Shown here piece after piece: positions 7,802 to 15,734 of a stretch of DNA of 17,137 nt. Both the position numbers and the translations under genes were made by a program. Location: NCBI GenBank assembly GCA_903858975.1, contig CAIOKW010000212.1, positions 1 through 17,137 of the forward strand, read 5' to 3'. Source of the DNA: Oligoflexia bacterium (GTDB lineage Bacteria > Bdellovibrionota > UBA1018 > CAIMNF01). Positions within the stretch are counted from its first letter, which is position 1. Every line of letters starts with the position of its first letter. The notes under the pieces were generated by a model. The model was not told the DNA's origin. It ran no database searches and saw only the letters and a program-made list of their open reading frames with translations.

Positions 7802-8272
7802 ATGAAAAGAAAGATTTTCCCCTATGTTTTGATGTTACTTTTTGGCTCATTTGACGCAAGTTTAGCTCATGGAAAAGCGCTGAAGCTTGATTTGGGAGCA
7901 AGCCAATTGAGCTACGGTGAGAAAGTATTTCATTTCATTTCAGGCACCTTCGAGGTCAAAAGGGGGCTCGTGGTCGGAGGGACACTGGTGTTGGACGTGC
8001 GAGGGGCGCCGATGATCAATTCAGATCGATACCCGACCGCAAAGTTCAAGATGAAGAGCTGGAGAGAGATTCATAGTTTTGCCCCAGGAGCCCCCAACTT
8101 AGCAGTGGCGGGAGCCCTCACCATCAACGGGAAGACCTTCCCGGTTGAAACCCAGCTGAATTACGAGCCCAAGGATCATGGGTTTCGCGCCACTGGAAAT
8201 GCTGAGTTTGGTAAAAAGAAATCGATGCTTCACGGTGAAGTAGAGCTTAAAATCGTAGCGACCTCTACTTGA
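7802..8272 (+). CDS. YceI-like secreted lipocalin-fold protein
   Basis: This 156-residue protein has a clear signal peptide (KRK n-region, hydrophobic core 5-17, likely cleavage after SLA at 22). The mature part is beta-rich and resembles the YceI family: an FEVKRGLVVGGTLVLDV stretch, then SDRYPTAKFKM, where YceI proteins have an EKYP-type motif, then a GALTINGKTFPV strand matching the GDLTIRGVTKPV-type segment. YceI proteins form a lipocalin-like barrel that binds polyisoprenoid or other lipids in the periplasm. This copy is short compared with the usual 190 or so residues. It diverges from glmS across 40 bp and its last 8 bp overlap the convergent helicase gene. No Shine-Dalgarno stands before the ATG. 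Family membership is likely; the ligand is unknown. Confidence 0.65.
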   Translation: MKRKIFPYVLMLLFGSFDASLAHGKALKLDLGASQLSYGEKVFHFISGTFEVKRGLVVGGTLVLDVRGAPMINSDRYPTAKFKMKSWREIHSFAPGAPNLAVAGALTINGKTFPVETQLNYEPKDHGFRATGNAEFGKKKSMLHGEVELKIVATST

Positions 8273-10868
8273 TGAGGGTTTCCAGTTCAGCTGATTTGAA
8301 GACTTCATCTCCCAGCTTTAATTTTTCTTTTTGAAGAGCCCTGATGTCCATTTCAATTGTGTTTTCCATCAGCATGCGATGGATCGTGACGGGTTTTTCT
8401 TGGCCCATTCGATAGGCACGATCTTCAGCTTGAAGTTCCGCATAGGGATTCCACCAAGGATCACAAAAAATAACGTGACTGGCTTTTGTAAGATTTAATC
8501 CCACTCCCCCGGCTTGAAGGGAAAGAAGGAATACCTTTGCTTCATCTGAGTTTTGGAATCTCGATACGACCGCGCCACGATTCTGAGTGGTCCCATCCAG
8601 TCGCTCTACGGGTGCAATTCCGTCGAGCGCATTTTCAAAAAGATTTAAAAACTGAGTCCACTGAGAGTAGACGAGAACAGAATGTCCTGCATCGGTTAAC
8701 TCTTCGATCAGTTCCAAGGTTTCTGAAAGTTTACTTGAGCTGAGGCTCCTGCGTTCAGGATCAATGAGGCCTGGATGATTGCAAACCTGACGGGCTCTGA
8801 GAAGGACCTCAAAAAAGGTAAATGGAGTGAGCTCTTCTTGATCGGTCAGGCGTTTCAGGATCTCTGTTTTTGCAGCTGCATAAATAGATTGATAGAGTTG
8901 GCGTTCATTCTCGTTTAAAGGGAGAACATGATCAATGTAGGTTTTGGGAGGAAGTTCCTTCAGCACCTCAGTTTTAGTTCTTCTTAAGAAAAAGGGGCTT
9001 GTGAGTTTAACTGTCATTTCTGATTCGTGAGTGAAGAGCCCCGGTGAAACAAACTGAAAGAGGCTAAGCAAGTCGCGACGTTTATTTTGGATCGGCGTTC
9101 CTGTGAGTGCGATTCTAAAGTGTGCCTGAAGTTTGGTGACCGCGATTGCGGCCTGGGTTTCAGGATTACGGATTAAGTGCGCTTCATCTAAGACGACTGA
9201 AGACCAGTCTATTTTTGAGAATCGATCGGGCTCCTGACGTAATATGGAATAAGTGGAGAGTGTAAGATCCGCGTTTTCATCCCAGGCTCTGTCTGATCCA
9301 TGAAAGATTTGAACTTTTAAATCAGGGCGAAATCGATGCGCTTCTTCCTTCCAGTTTTGGAGGAGTGAAGTTGGCAATAAAACAAGACTCTTTGATTCAA
9401 GGACGGCCAGAGTTTGGATGGTTTTTCCAAGACCCATATCGTCAGCTAAGATTGCGCCTTGAAGAGAGCGTGCTTTTTCTTTCAGCCAGTGGACGCCTGA
9501 TTTTTGATAGTCTCGAAGTAGGTTCCAAAGCTCGGGCCTTATTTCTGCGCTGAATTCGGCAGGACCAAGAGCGGCTCCTGGGGCCAGGTTCTGAAGGAGG
9601 GCAGAAATCCGAGATTCTTGAGCCGGTTGCTTCTCTCTTTTTTCGAGGAGCTTTAAGAGCAGCTCTTTTTCTTTGAGGGCATCTTCAAGTTTGATGTCAC
9701 CCTGAGTCTGCAAGAAATTTGAGATAAATTGATCCATAGCCATCGAGGTGGAACCCGATAAGGAATCGCGCATGAGGATTGCATCTCTCACTCCTAACTT
9801 CTGGGGTTGATCGATTGCCAGGTTATAGTTTTGCCGAGCTTCTTTGATCAACTCATTTTCGCGTTTTATATTACGATTAAAAATTTGTCCTTCTGGGAGC
9901 TTCGGATATTCAATGCGAGCGGTTAAAGAGATGAGCTCGTTACTGAGGGTCTCTGGGTGGAGGACAAGAGTCGGGGTTCCTTCGATGAGTTCAGGCAGCC
10001 GAGCAGTTTCGATTCTCATTTCAAATTCGTTCTTGATGGCCTGAAGTTCGAGTTGAACGAACTTTGGAATTTCTGATTTTAGAATGGTACGATGGGCCGT
10101 CTGAGGATGAGCGTTTCCGATCATTAATTGATCTTGAGAGAGAAACAATCCTCCCTCCAGTATTTCGTCTGCATTTACGGATTCGAAATGAAGAGCAATG
10201 TCATGAACGCCGGAATCCAAAATCCTTGCTACAGGAGTTTGAGTCTTTGGGTTTGCTTTTAAGGATTGAATCGTGGGGTGTCCCTCAATGAGAAATGCGG
10301 GGAAGTTCGCACAGGCGCGAAGCACCTCTTTCCAGGGAGGATTCCCCGTTGCAAAGAGTTCATCAATTTTTAAATCTTCAGGGGTAACGGAGGGAAGGGG
10401 GAGTTTAATTCGTCCACTTTGAATCCCGCCGATCAATGCGACCAAAGAGCCCGGCATGGGTTGAGGTTCGCCTTTGACGATGAGATTTCTTTTGAGGGTA
10501 ATTTTCGCCTTTTTACCCGGTTCGCTTGGGTGATAGAGCCAGTGATACTGAAGGTGGGCCCCTTCGGCTGGAGCACCGGCGGATGCCTCAGGAACGACCC
10601 CATTTTGAAGGCCCAGAGCGACTCCAACAATATGATGACAAGGCTCAATTTTGCTGCCACAATTGCAGTGAGCATCTTGGTCCTTCAGCCAAAGTGTGAC
10701 TTGGAAGGCCAAGATTCGCTCTGTCGTTTGAATCTTGAATTTAAGCTCGTTTAAGTCTTTCGAAGTGGAGATCCGTTCGATTGATTTAGAGTTACGAGAT
10801 AGCGCTACGCCTCGTGACCAAATTCCGGGTAAACATTCCTCTTTTAACCAATCTAAAAATTCATTCAT
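8265..10868 (-). CDS. SWIM zinc-finger SNF2-family DNA helicase/translocase
   Basis: This 867-residue protein has a SWIM zinc finger near its N terminus (C68-x-C70, six residues, C77-x-H79), a linker region of about 350 residues without recognisable motifs, and a complete SNF2 ATPase. Visible motifs are the Q/I region with DDMGLGKT (Walker lysine K482), the DEAH box (561-564), LTGTPIQN (motif III area), SLQAGGVGLNLT (motif V) and the DRAYRMGQ motif VI with its arginine finger. SNF2 proteins use ATP to translocate on double-stranded DNA and remodel protein-DNA or RNA polymerase complexes; the exact bacterial role of the SWIM-bearing class is poorly defined. The gene is single and lies head to head with phoH. 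Its 3' end overlaps the YceI-like gene by 8 bp. The ATG at 10868 lacks a Shine-Dalgarno, and a second in-frame ATG does not follow closely. Domain call is firm, cellular role open. Confidence 0.92.
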   Translation of the reverse strand: MNEFLDWLKEECLPGIWSRGVALSRNSKSIERISTSKDLNELKFKIQTTERILAFQVTLWLKDQDAHCNCGSKIEPCHHIVGVALGLQNGVVPEASAGAPAEGAHLQYHWLYHPSEPGKKAKITLKRNLIVKGEPQPMPGSLVALIGGIQSGRIKLPLPSVTPEDLKIDELFATGNPPWKEVLRACANFPAFLIEGHPTIQSLKANPKTQTPVARILDSGVHDIALHFESVNADEILEGGLFLSQDQLMIGNAHPQTAHRTILKSEIPKFVQLELQAIKNEFEMRIETARLPELIEGTPTLVLHPETLSNELISLTARIEYPKLPEGQIFNRNIKRENELIKEARQNYNLAIDQPQKLGVRDAILMRDSLSGSTSMAMDQFISNFLQTQGDIKLEDALKEKELLLKLLEKREKQPAQESRISALLQNLAPGAALGPAEFSAEIRPELWNLLRDYQKSGVHWLKEKARSLQGAILADDMGLGKTIQTLAVLESKSLVLLPTSLLQNWKEEAHRFRPDLKVQIFHGSDRAWDENADLTLSTYSILRQEPDRFSKIDWSSVVLDEAHLIRNPETQAAIAVTKLQAHFRIALTGTPIQNKRRDLLSLFQFVSPGLFTHESEMTVKLTSPFFLRRTKTEVLKELPPKTYIDHVLPLNENERQLYQSIYAAAKTEILKRLTDQEELTPFTFFEVLLRARQVCNHPGLIDPERRSLSSSKLSETLELIEELTDAGHSVLVYSQWTQFLNLFENALDGIAPVERLDGTTQNRGAVVSRFQNSDEAKVFLLSLQAGGVGLNLTKASHVIFCDPWWNPYAELQAEDRAYRMGQEKPVTIHRMLMENTIEMDIRALQKEKLKLGDEVFKSAELETLIK

Positions 10869-10877
10869 ACCATTTTT

Positions 10878-10905
10878 TTGACCCGCTCGAGTGTCATCCT
10901 ATGAT
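10878..10905 (+). promoter_or_regulatory. Strong sigma70-like promoter of phoH
   Basis: TTGACC (10878-10883, five of six) and TATGAT (10900-10905, five of six) are separated by 16 nt. Transcription would start near 10912, giving a leader of about 55 nt that ends in AAGGAG (10955-10960), 6 nt before the TTG start codon. It is the best-matched promoter in the window and lies just upstream of the divergent helicase gene. Confidence 0.6.
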
Positions 10906-10966
10906 ACTTTTTTATTAAGAGGGAGAAGATTTTATCAATCTCCTTCAACGTAAAAAGGAGCGAATC

Positions 10967-12316
10967 TTGAAAAAAGCTTTCATCTTAGACACCAACGTTT
11001 TGCTTTTTGACCCACTAGCCATTTTCAAATTGGGAGCAAATGACATCATTATCCCGATTGTTGTGATTGAAGAGATCGACCGCTTCAAGCGTGAAATGAG
11101 TGAAAATGGGCGTCATGCTCGACATTTTTCTCGTTTGATTGATGACATGAGAAAAAATGGCGAGCTAGCAAAAGGTGTGAAGCTTCCGAATGGCGGACAG
11201 CTCACCGTTGAGCTCGGGGGTGGAGATGTTCCCCTTCCGTCTGAACTGGGAATGGATAAGGCTGATAACAAGATTCTTGGCCTGGCTCTCATGCTCAAAA
11301 AAGAGCAACCGCGTCGACCTATTTTATTTCTTACGAAGGATGCCAATCTTCGGATTAAAGCCGATGCACTCGGTGTAGCGGCAGAGGATTATGAGCCATC
11401 AAACGTCGAGCCTGAGCAATTGTATTCAGGCAGTTCAACCCTGAAGGTCGACTCCAGTTTGGTGGATGAATTTTACGCAAACAAGCGTCTTCCTTATTCT
11501 GACAAGCTCTTTGAGTTCGATAAAGAAGCCGCGAAATCATTTTATCCAAACCAATATATTATCCTCAAGGATTACGCGAATCCAACGCACACTGCGATGG
11601 GGCGTTTTTCTAAAGAACTGGAGTCCATTGTTCCTTTGGTGAAGCCACCAGAAGGGCTTTGGGGGATTTTTCCGAAAAACGCAGAGCAGGCTTTCGCGGT
11701 GGATGCCCTATTGAATGACGAAGTGAAATTGGTCAGTCTTTTAGGGAAAGCCGGAACAGGAAAGACTCTTTTTGCGATTGCAGCGGGTTTGGTAAAAACC
11801 GTCGATGAAGGTGTTTACCATCGCTTGCTGGTTTCTCGTCCGGTGTTCCCACTCGGTAAAGACATTGGATTTTTGCCTGGAACGGTAGAAGAAAAACTCA
11901 ATCCTTGGATGCAGCCGATTTACGACAACGTGGACTTTTTGTTTGGTTCTTCTGCAAACCGTAATCGTAGAGGTGCGGGGAAGGGTGCTCAAGAACTCAT
12001 GAATCAGGGATTGCTTCAGATTGAGCCTCTCACTTACATTCGGGGTCGTACGATTCCTCAGCAGTACTTGATTGTGGATGAGTCACAAAACTTAACTCCG
12101 CACGAAATCAAAACCATTATTACTCGAGCAGGGGATGATACGAAGATTATTTTGACTGGGGATTCTTACCAGATCGATAATCCGTATGTGGATGCTGCAA
12201 ATAATGGTTTGGTATACTTGGTAGATCGCTTCAAGGATCAGTCGATCGCAGCGCACGTGACTTTCTTAAAAGGTGAGCGCTCGAAATTGTCTGAGCTTGC
12301 AAGTAATTTGCTTTAA
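10967..12316 (+). CDS. PIN-PhoH family ATPase/ribonuclease (PhoH2-like)
   Basis: This 449-residue cytoplasmic protein joins an N-terminal PIN nuclease domain (FILDTNVLL with D8; IEEIDRFK with acidic residues near 34-37; later DNKILGLAL and LTKDANLRIKA acidic positions) to a C-terminal PhoH ATPase (Walker A GKAGTGKT at 260-267, Walker B VDESQN with D371 and E372, LTGDSYQID sensor region). PIN-PhoH proteins, studied as PhoH2 or YlaK, unwind and cleave RNA and have been linked to toxin-antitoxin-like behaviour in mycobacteria. No antitoxin-like small gene lies upstream here. Translation starts at TTG, supported by AAGGAG 6 nt upstream and by the conserved PIN start; no ATG would preserve the first beta strand. 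The end overlaps the convergent small gene by 4 bp. Domain call is firm; specific RNA targets are unknown. Confidence 0.93.
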   Translation: MKKAFILDTNVLLFDPLAIFKLGANDIIIPIVVIEEIDRFKREMSENGRHARHFSRLIDDMRKNGELAKGVKLPNGGQLTVELGGGDVPLPSELGMDKADNKILGLALMLKKEQPRRPILFLTKDANLRIKADALGVAAEDYEPSNVEPEQLYSGSSTLKVDSSLVDEFYANKRLPYSDKLFEFDKEAAKSFYPNQYIILKDYANPTHTAMGRFSKELESIVPLVKPPEGLWGIFPKNAEQAFAVDALLNDEVKLVSLLGKAGTGKTLFAIAAGLVKTVDEGVYHRLLVSRPVFPLGKDIGFLPGTVEEKLNPWMQPIYDNVDFLFGSSANRNRRGAGKGAQELMNQGLLQIEPLTYIRGRTIPQQYLIVDESQNLTPHEIKTIITRAGDDTKIILTGDSYQIDNPYVDAANNGLVYLVDRFKDQSIAAHVTFLKGERSKLSELASNLL

Positions 12317-12633
12317 TTATTCTGAGACAGCTTCTGAATACTGAGGTCGATCTCATGTTCGAGATGGCGACGGTATGAGCTTGCGAGTAATCTGAGCTCG
12401 TCGGTCTCTGCATGTGTTTCAAGGGCACGGAAAAGAATTCTGCCTCGAACCATTACGGTGAGGGACATCTTTCCTTTTTCGCTTCGCTCTTCTTGAAATC
12501 TGACCATCTCTTCCAGTAACTCAATCTTGCCCATGCGATTGATGTGCATTTGGTAGTACGGATCATGTCTTACTGCTCCGCGCTTGTTTCTTTCAGATAC
12601 GAGGTCGATGATGTTCTCATGTTGTGTTTGCAT
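12313..12633 (-). CDS. Small unknown protein, probably helical
   Basis: This 106-residue frame has an ATG at 12633 with an AGGA 6 nt upstream, which supports real translation. I do not recognise the family. The protein is soluble, highly charged and predicted mainly helical: a conserved-looking block HDPYYQMHINRMGKIELL (about 23-40) is followed by acidic and basic helices. There are no cysteines, no signal peptide and no membrane segment. Its last 4 bp overlap the convergent end of phoH, so each mRNA could be antisense to the other's 3' end. It may be a small regulator or an adaptor, but nothing in the sequence identifies a partner. Confidence 0.65.
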   Translation of the reverse strand: MQTQHENIIDLVSERNKRGAVRHDPYYQMHINRMGKIELLEEMVRFQEERSEKGKMSLTVMVRGRILFRALETHAETDELRLLASSYRRHLEHEIDLSIQKLSQNN

Positions 12634-12658
12634 ATTAGATCCTATTAATTCAATCTTT

Positions 12659-12688
12659 GTGCCAAACTTCAGGGCACCTCAATTTTTT
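12659..12688 (+). terminator. Weak candidate terminator for rightward read-through
   Basis: GTGCC and GGCAC form a 5-bp stem with a 9-nt loop (12659-12677), followed after five bases by six Ts (12683-12688). The stem is short and the T run is not adjacent, so efficiency is doubtful. If it works it would stop plus-strand transcription that reads past phoH before it enters the opposing envelope operon. Confidence 0.2.
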
Positions 12689-12792
12689 AGAATTTGGAAT
12701 AGATTTCAGGCGCTTAGGGGCTCTTTAAATTGTTTTCATCGACACTTGAGTTTTGATGGATTTGGGAAATATTTACCCGAAATGTACAGGAA

Positions 12793-13464
12793 TTAGAATT
12801 TAAAGACTGTCCCGATGGAGGTATTCAGGGAAACCAGGGGAATTCGGTTCGCATCCGTGTGTGATGCGCCACTGAGATAGGCCCAGCCAAATCGATATCC
12901 TAGAGTAGGGCCGATTAGTATCTTCGGGTAAAGCTGGTACCACAGGCTAAACTCGGTGCCGAAGCTTGGGCCTGAGAAAGTGTTGTGATGAGTCTGGTCT
13001 TTCAGGCTCGTGTACCCGAAGGAGGCGCGAGCGGTTTGCAACCACTTTTTTGCATCCATCGGAACGAGGCGTCCTCGATAGCTGTATCCGAGCTCAAAAA
13101 GAAACTGGGTCCAGGCATCAGCTGCATTCCGCTTCAAATTGATTTGAGCGGTGGGATCGTCAAAGGCTCCTCCGATGCCGGAGTTGATATCCGTGGGAGT
13201 TGAAATCGATTTCCAGGTAGTCGCGAGATAGGTTGCCTGTAAATCAATGGCTGTTTCACCCAGGCTGTAGGTCATGCGGTAATCGCCGCCAATCTGTTTT
13301 GAGAGCAGTGGCTGGAGATGGAGGTCAACTTGATGGTAAAATCGGTAGCTTTGGGTAAACCAAGAGTAGGACGTGTTTTCCTTATAAAGAATCGTTGAAT
13401 GAGCAGAGGTTCCGGTAGCAAGCGAGATCAATAAGAGTTGAATTAGGCGTACAATGATTCTCAT
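12793..13464 (-). CDS. Outer-membrane beta-barrel protein
   Basis: This 223-residue protein has a signal peptide (MRIIVR n-region, hydrophobic core 7-16, likely cleavage after TSA at 21). The mature chain alternates polar and hydrophobic or aromatic residues in strand-length blocks with many Tyr and Trp residues, and ends in VFKF, the C-terminal Phe signature used by the BAM machinery to insert barrels. Length suggests about 8 to 10 strands. No porin or enzyme motif is recognised, so it is a small barrel of unknown function. It is the last gene of the envelope operon and its ATG overlaps the TolC-like stop by 4 bp (ATGA), implying coupled translation. It could assist, anchor or be unrelated to the channel encoded before it. 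Confidence 0.75.
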   Translation of the reverse strand: MRIIVRLIQLLLISLATGTSAHSTILYKENTSYSWFTQSYRFYHQVDLHLQPLLSKQIGGDYRMTYSLGETAIDLQATYLATTWKSISTPTDINSGIGGAFDDPTAQINLKRNAADAWTQFLFELGYSYRGRLVPMDAKKWLQTARASFGYTSLKDQTHHNTFSGPSFGTEFSLWYQLYPKILIGPTLGYRFGWAYLSGASHTDANRIPLVSLNTSIGTVFKF

Positions 13465-14834
13465 TCAATCTCCAATTCGCGGCCAATCAGGCGATAAAAA
13501 TCATTCCGTCGAGTGGTGTAATTGAAAACGTTCTCAAGCAGTGCAATTTCATTATTCCTGGCCGCTTTCAGTGCGTCTCGAAGTTCTAGTCGACTTTCCT
13601 TTTTCGTCGACATTTGACTGACGATTCGATCCAAAAGTTTCGCCGAGCTTTCAAAGCTATCCTTGAGAGGTTTCAAGCGATCTTGGAGTTGTTTGAGTTC
13701 ACCCAGTGCAGTTCTGATTTGAACCTCTCCCTCAATGAGGGTCTTCTTCACTCCAAGTTCAGCCCGTTCTAAGTTAATGTGAGTGCTTCTCACGGCATCT
13801 TGATTAAAGAGTCCGCCCGGACCAAAAATGGGCAGGGTGAGATTGATGGCGGCCTGAACATCGATTTGGCCATTCGTGGAACCGTAGTTCGTGGATCCGG
13901 CACCATAGTTGTTTCCGTAAGCAACGGTGAGACCCGAGAAAGTGACGGTAGGAAGGGGCATTCTATTTTTTTCTGCAATCTCAACGTTCCCTTGGCCTTG
14001 TTCGAAAGAAAGTTTAGCTGACCTAATTCCGGGTGAGCGCTCTTTAAAGCAGTTAAAGGCTTGCTCAAAGTTAAGGTTAGCAGGTTTGTACTCGAGTTCA
14101 GTGGTGAGATTGAGTGGAGTTTCAACATTTTGATTGAGGAGGAGATTGAGGTTGAGGAGAGAATTTTGAAATTCTCTCTTTAAGTCAGTTACCTGAAGAA
14201 CCGCATCGTTTCGATCGACTTCTGCGGAATCCAATTCTGTGGGGTCAGAGAGCTTGAGAGCCATCCGAGACTTTACTAACCTTAAAATGAGATCCGCAAT
14301 TTGAAGCGAACGTTCTGAGGCATCGAGTTTTTCTTGGCTCAGACGGGCTTGAAAGTAGCTCGAAATCACTCCGATAGTGAATGCTCTTTTGTTTTCTTCG
14401 TAGATTTGGTTCGCGCGTTCGAATTGGAGTTTTGCGATATCAAAAGCGATTCGATCTCGGAAGAAGTTAAAGAGCGTATAATTTCCCATCGCAATTCCAA
14501 TTGCAGATGAAGGATAGCCGGTATTACGGGTATCAGAAAGATAACCTTTGGATGGGGTACCGGGATAAGCCCCGAGAGTTAAGCTTGAAGCGCTCGTTGC
14601 AACCAGATTCACGGATGGGAGATAAAAGCTTCGCCAGGCAGTATTATAGTTAATCGTGTCAGATTCGAGTTGAAGTTTCACCTGTGCGAAATCAAGGTTC
14701 TGCTTCAAGGCCAGATCGATGGTCTGCTTCAGGCTTAGCTTCATAGGACCCTGAGAGGACGGCACGGTCGCGCCTTGGGCTCCGGGGAGTGCGAAGAGGG
14801 TCAGTAGTAGAACGGTTTTAAAGAGTGTGCTCAT
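13461..14834 (-). CDS. TolC-family outer-membrane efflux/export channel
   Basis: This 457-residue protein starts with a signal peptide (cleavage near GAQG-A, residue 21 or so) and has the outer-membrane factor layout: LKQTIDLALKQNLDF, then a NTAWRSFYLPSVNL segment, long coiled-coil helices, and the two-fold repeat in which IRSAKLSFEQGQGNVEIAEKN echoes the first half. Trimers of this family form the outer-membrane duct of tripartite efflux pumps and type I secretion. A Gly/Asn/Tyr-rich loop (YGNNYGAGSTNYGST) lies where an extracellular beta-hairpin is expected. No membrane-fusion protein or inner-membrane transporter is encoded in this operon, so the partner must lie elsewhere or the channel serves an unusual system. 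Both ends overlap neighbours by 4 bp (ATGA), tying it to the HAMP protein and the beta-barrel. Confidence 0.9.
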   Translation of the reverse strand: MSTLFKTVLLLTLFALPGAQGATVPSSQGPMKLSLKQTIDLALKQNLDFAQVKLQLESDTINYNTAWRSFYLPSVNLVATSASSLTLGAYPGTPSKGYLSDTRNTGYPSSAIGIAMGNYTLFNFFRDRIAFDIAKLQFERANQIYEENKRAFTIGVISSYFQARLSQEKLDASERSLQIADLILRLVKSRMALKLSDPTELDSAEVDRNDAVLQVTDLKREFQNSLLNLNLLLNQNVETPLNLTTELEYKPANLNFEQAFNCFKERSPGIRSAKLSFEQGQGNVEIAEKNRMPLPTVTFSGLTVAYGNNYGAGSTNYGSTNGQIDVQAAINLTLPIFGPGGLFNQDAVRSTHINLERAELGVKKTLIEGEVQIRTALGELKQLQDRLKPLKDSFESSAKLLDRIVSQMSTKKESRLELRDALKAARNNEIALLENVFNYTTRRNDFYRLIGRELEIE

Positions 14835-15280
14835 GAACCAGGATGAATAGAGTCCATCATTTCATTAAAACCCTTTGCGACATCTTGAAATTCATCTTTC
14901 GGCCGTAAATGAATTCGTTGGTTCAGATTTCCTGCCTTAATTTCATGAAATACTCTTTTGAAGTGATAGAGTGGGCCCGCTGTTCGGTGAGACAGAAAAA
15001 TCCCCAAAGCGATCATCACGAACATGAACGCAAATGAGAGTCCGGTGAGTGAATAAATGAGGTGCCGAAGTTCGGTGTAGAGTTGAACTTTTGCCTCATC
15101 AGTCATGGGGCTTAGGTCTACCAGCGTGACGTAGTTTTCATTGATATAGCTATAGGCGATGAGGGCATTCAAGAGTACTAGGGCAAAGCCGCTTGATGTG
15201 AGCCAAAAAACGTAGCGTAATTGGTAGTCAGGATTAATGAGAAGGTTTTTTAGATTGCGTTTGTACGTTGAGTTTTGCAT
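14831..15280 (-). CDS. Two-TM HAMP-domain protein without output domain
   Basis: With ATG at 15280 the protein has 149 residues; a TTG at 15289 is possible, but a GAAAGG lies 9 nt before the ATG and abuts the TTG, so ATG is preferred. Transmembrane helices span about 24-43 and 75-97, with a short periplasmic stretch between. A HAMP domain follows (about 94-146), with the conserved Pro103 after the second helix and a DEF motif (129-131) before a FNEMM helix. HAMP domains pass signals between transmembrane and output modules, yet the protein stops right after HAMP. It may signal by pairing with another HAMP protein. Such HAMP-only proteins with an N-terminal LINPDYQLRY-like stretch resemble ones I recall from delta-proteobacteria. 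It overlaps the upstream gene and the TolC-like gene. Confidence 0.8.
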   Translation of the reverse strand: MQNSTYKRNLKNLLINPDYQLRYVFWLTSSGFALVLLNALIAYSYINENYVTLVDLSPMTDEAKVQLYTELRHLIYSLTGLSFAFMFVMIALGIFLSHRTAGPLYHFKRVFHEIKAGNLNQRIHLRPKDEFQDVAKGFNEMMDSIHPGS

Positions 15281-15582
15281 TGGTTGCAACCTTTCTCTTG
15301 GAGCGTTTTTTCTATGAGGATTTTTTCATTTTGAAATGTTTCAATTTGAAGCTTCGAGACGAGAATATTCGATCTTACTTTTACGGAAATCGAAGCCGAA
15401 GCATTTGGATTCTTTTTTAAGTATTCTTCGTTCTTTTTTAAAATCACTTGGGTGCGTTCGAGTCGGTCTGATTTTTCGCTCAGGCTAGTGACTAGCGGAG
15501 TGCAGTGAGCCCCGCACGTTTGTGCAAAGCTGTAGGTGGCGTCGAACAACAGCAAATGTTGAAAAAACATGATTAAAATCAA
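15250..15582 (-). CDS. Small secreted helical protein with two cysteine pairs
   Basis: I do not recognise the family. The 110-residue frame begins with a hydrophobic leader (2-14) and probable cleavage near SFAQ (19-21), though no positive charge precedes the core. The mature part is a charged helical, coiled-coil-like segment bracketed by C23-x3-C27 and C99-x2-C102. This layout suggests a periplasmic helical hairpin locked by disulfides or holding a metal. The start is uncertain: TTG at 15582 has a GGGGGA 6 nt upstream; ATG at 15570 has no visible Shine-Dalgarno. The coding end overlaps the start of the HAMP gene by 31 bp from its ATG (40 bp from the TTG). It is the first gene of the envelope operon and might be the ligand-sensing partner of the HAMP protein. 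Confidence 0.65.
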   Translation of the reverse strand: MILIMFFQHLLLFDATYSFAQTCGAHCTPLVTSLSEKSDRLERTQVILKKNEEYLKKNPNASASISVKVRSNILVSKLQIETFQNEKILIEKTLQEKGCNQCKTQRTNAI

Positions 15583-15610
15583 AGGTGTTCCCCCGTGTTT
15601 GGTCCTGTTT

Positions 15611-15640
15611 AGGATATCGGCATCAAGCGTTGGATTTCAA
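15611..15640 (-). promoter_or_regulatory. Sigma70-like promoter of the envelope operon
   Basis: On the minus strand TTGAAA (15640-15635, five of six), an 18-nt spacer and TATCCT (15616-15611, four of six) precede the operon's first start codon by about 30 nt. It overlaps the -35 of the divergent promoter, so polymerase could occupy only one at a time. Confidence 0.45.
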
Positions 15641-15660
15641 GGAATTCTTATTTTTATAGT
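15630..15660 (+). promoter_or_regulatory. Candidate promoter of the cupredoxin-cpaF operon
   Basis: TTGGAT (15630-15635) and TATAGT (15655-15660, five of six) have a rather long 19-nt spacer. The -10 is good but the spacing is not ideal, so an activator may be needed. The predicted leader is about 68 nt and contains the perfect palindrome AAAGATCTTT (15713-15722) directly before the GAGGAA ribosome site. Confidence 0.4.
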
Positions 15661-15734
15661 ACAAACAGTAACAAAGTTTTGACGCACTCAACTTTTCCCG
15701 AGGACTCTCCGAAAAGATCTTTGAGGAAGTGTCT

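Noticed and set aside
10922..10944. GGAGA/TCTCC inverted repeat in the phoH leader
   Set aside because: A 5-bp stem with a 12-nt or longer loop is too weak to be a convincing regulatory hairpin, and it does not cover the ribosome site.
12764..12778. GGGAAATATTTACCC palindrome
   Set aside because: The arms have a mismatch, no T run follows on either strand, and it fits neither a terminator nor a promoter position.
12584..12796. Plus-strand frame across the gap between the 106-residue gene and the beta-barrel
   Set aside because: It starts antisense to the 106-residue gene, which has the better start signal, and the protein shows no coherent pattern.
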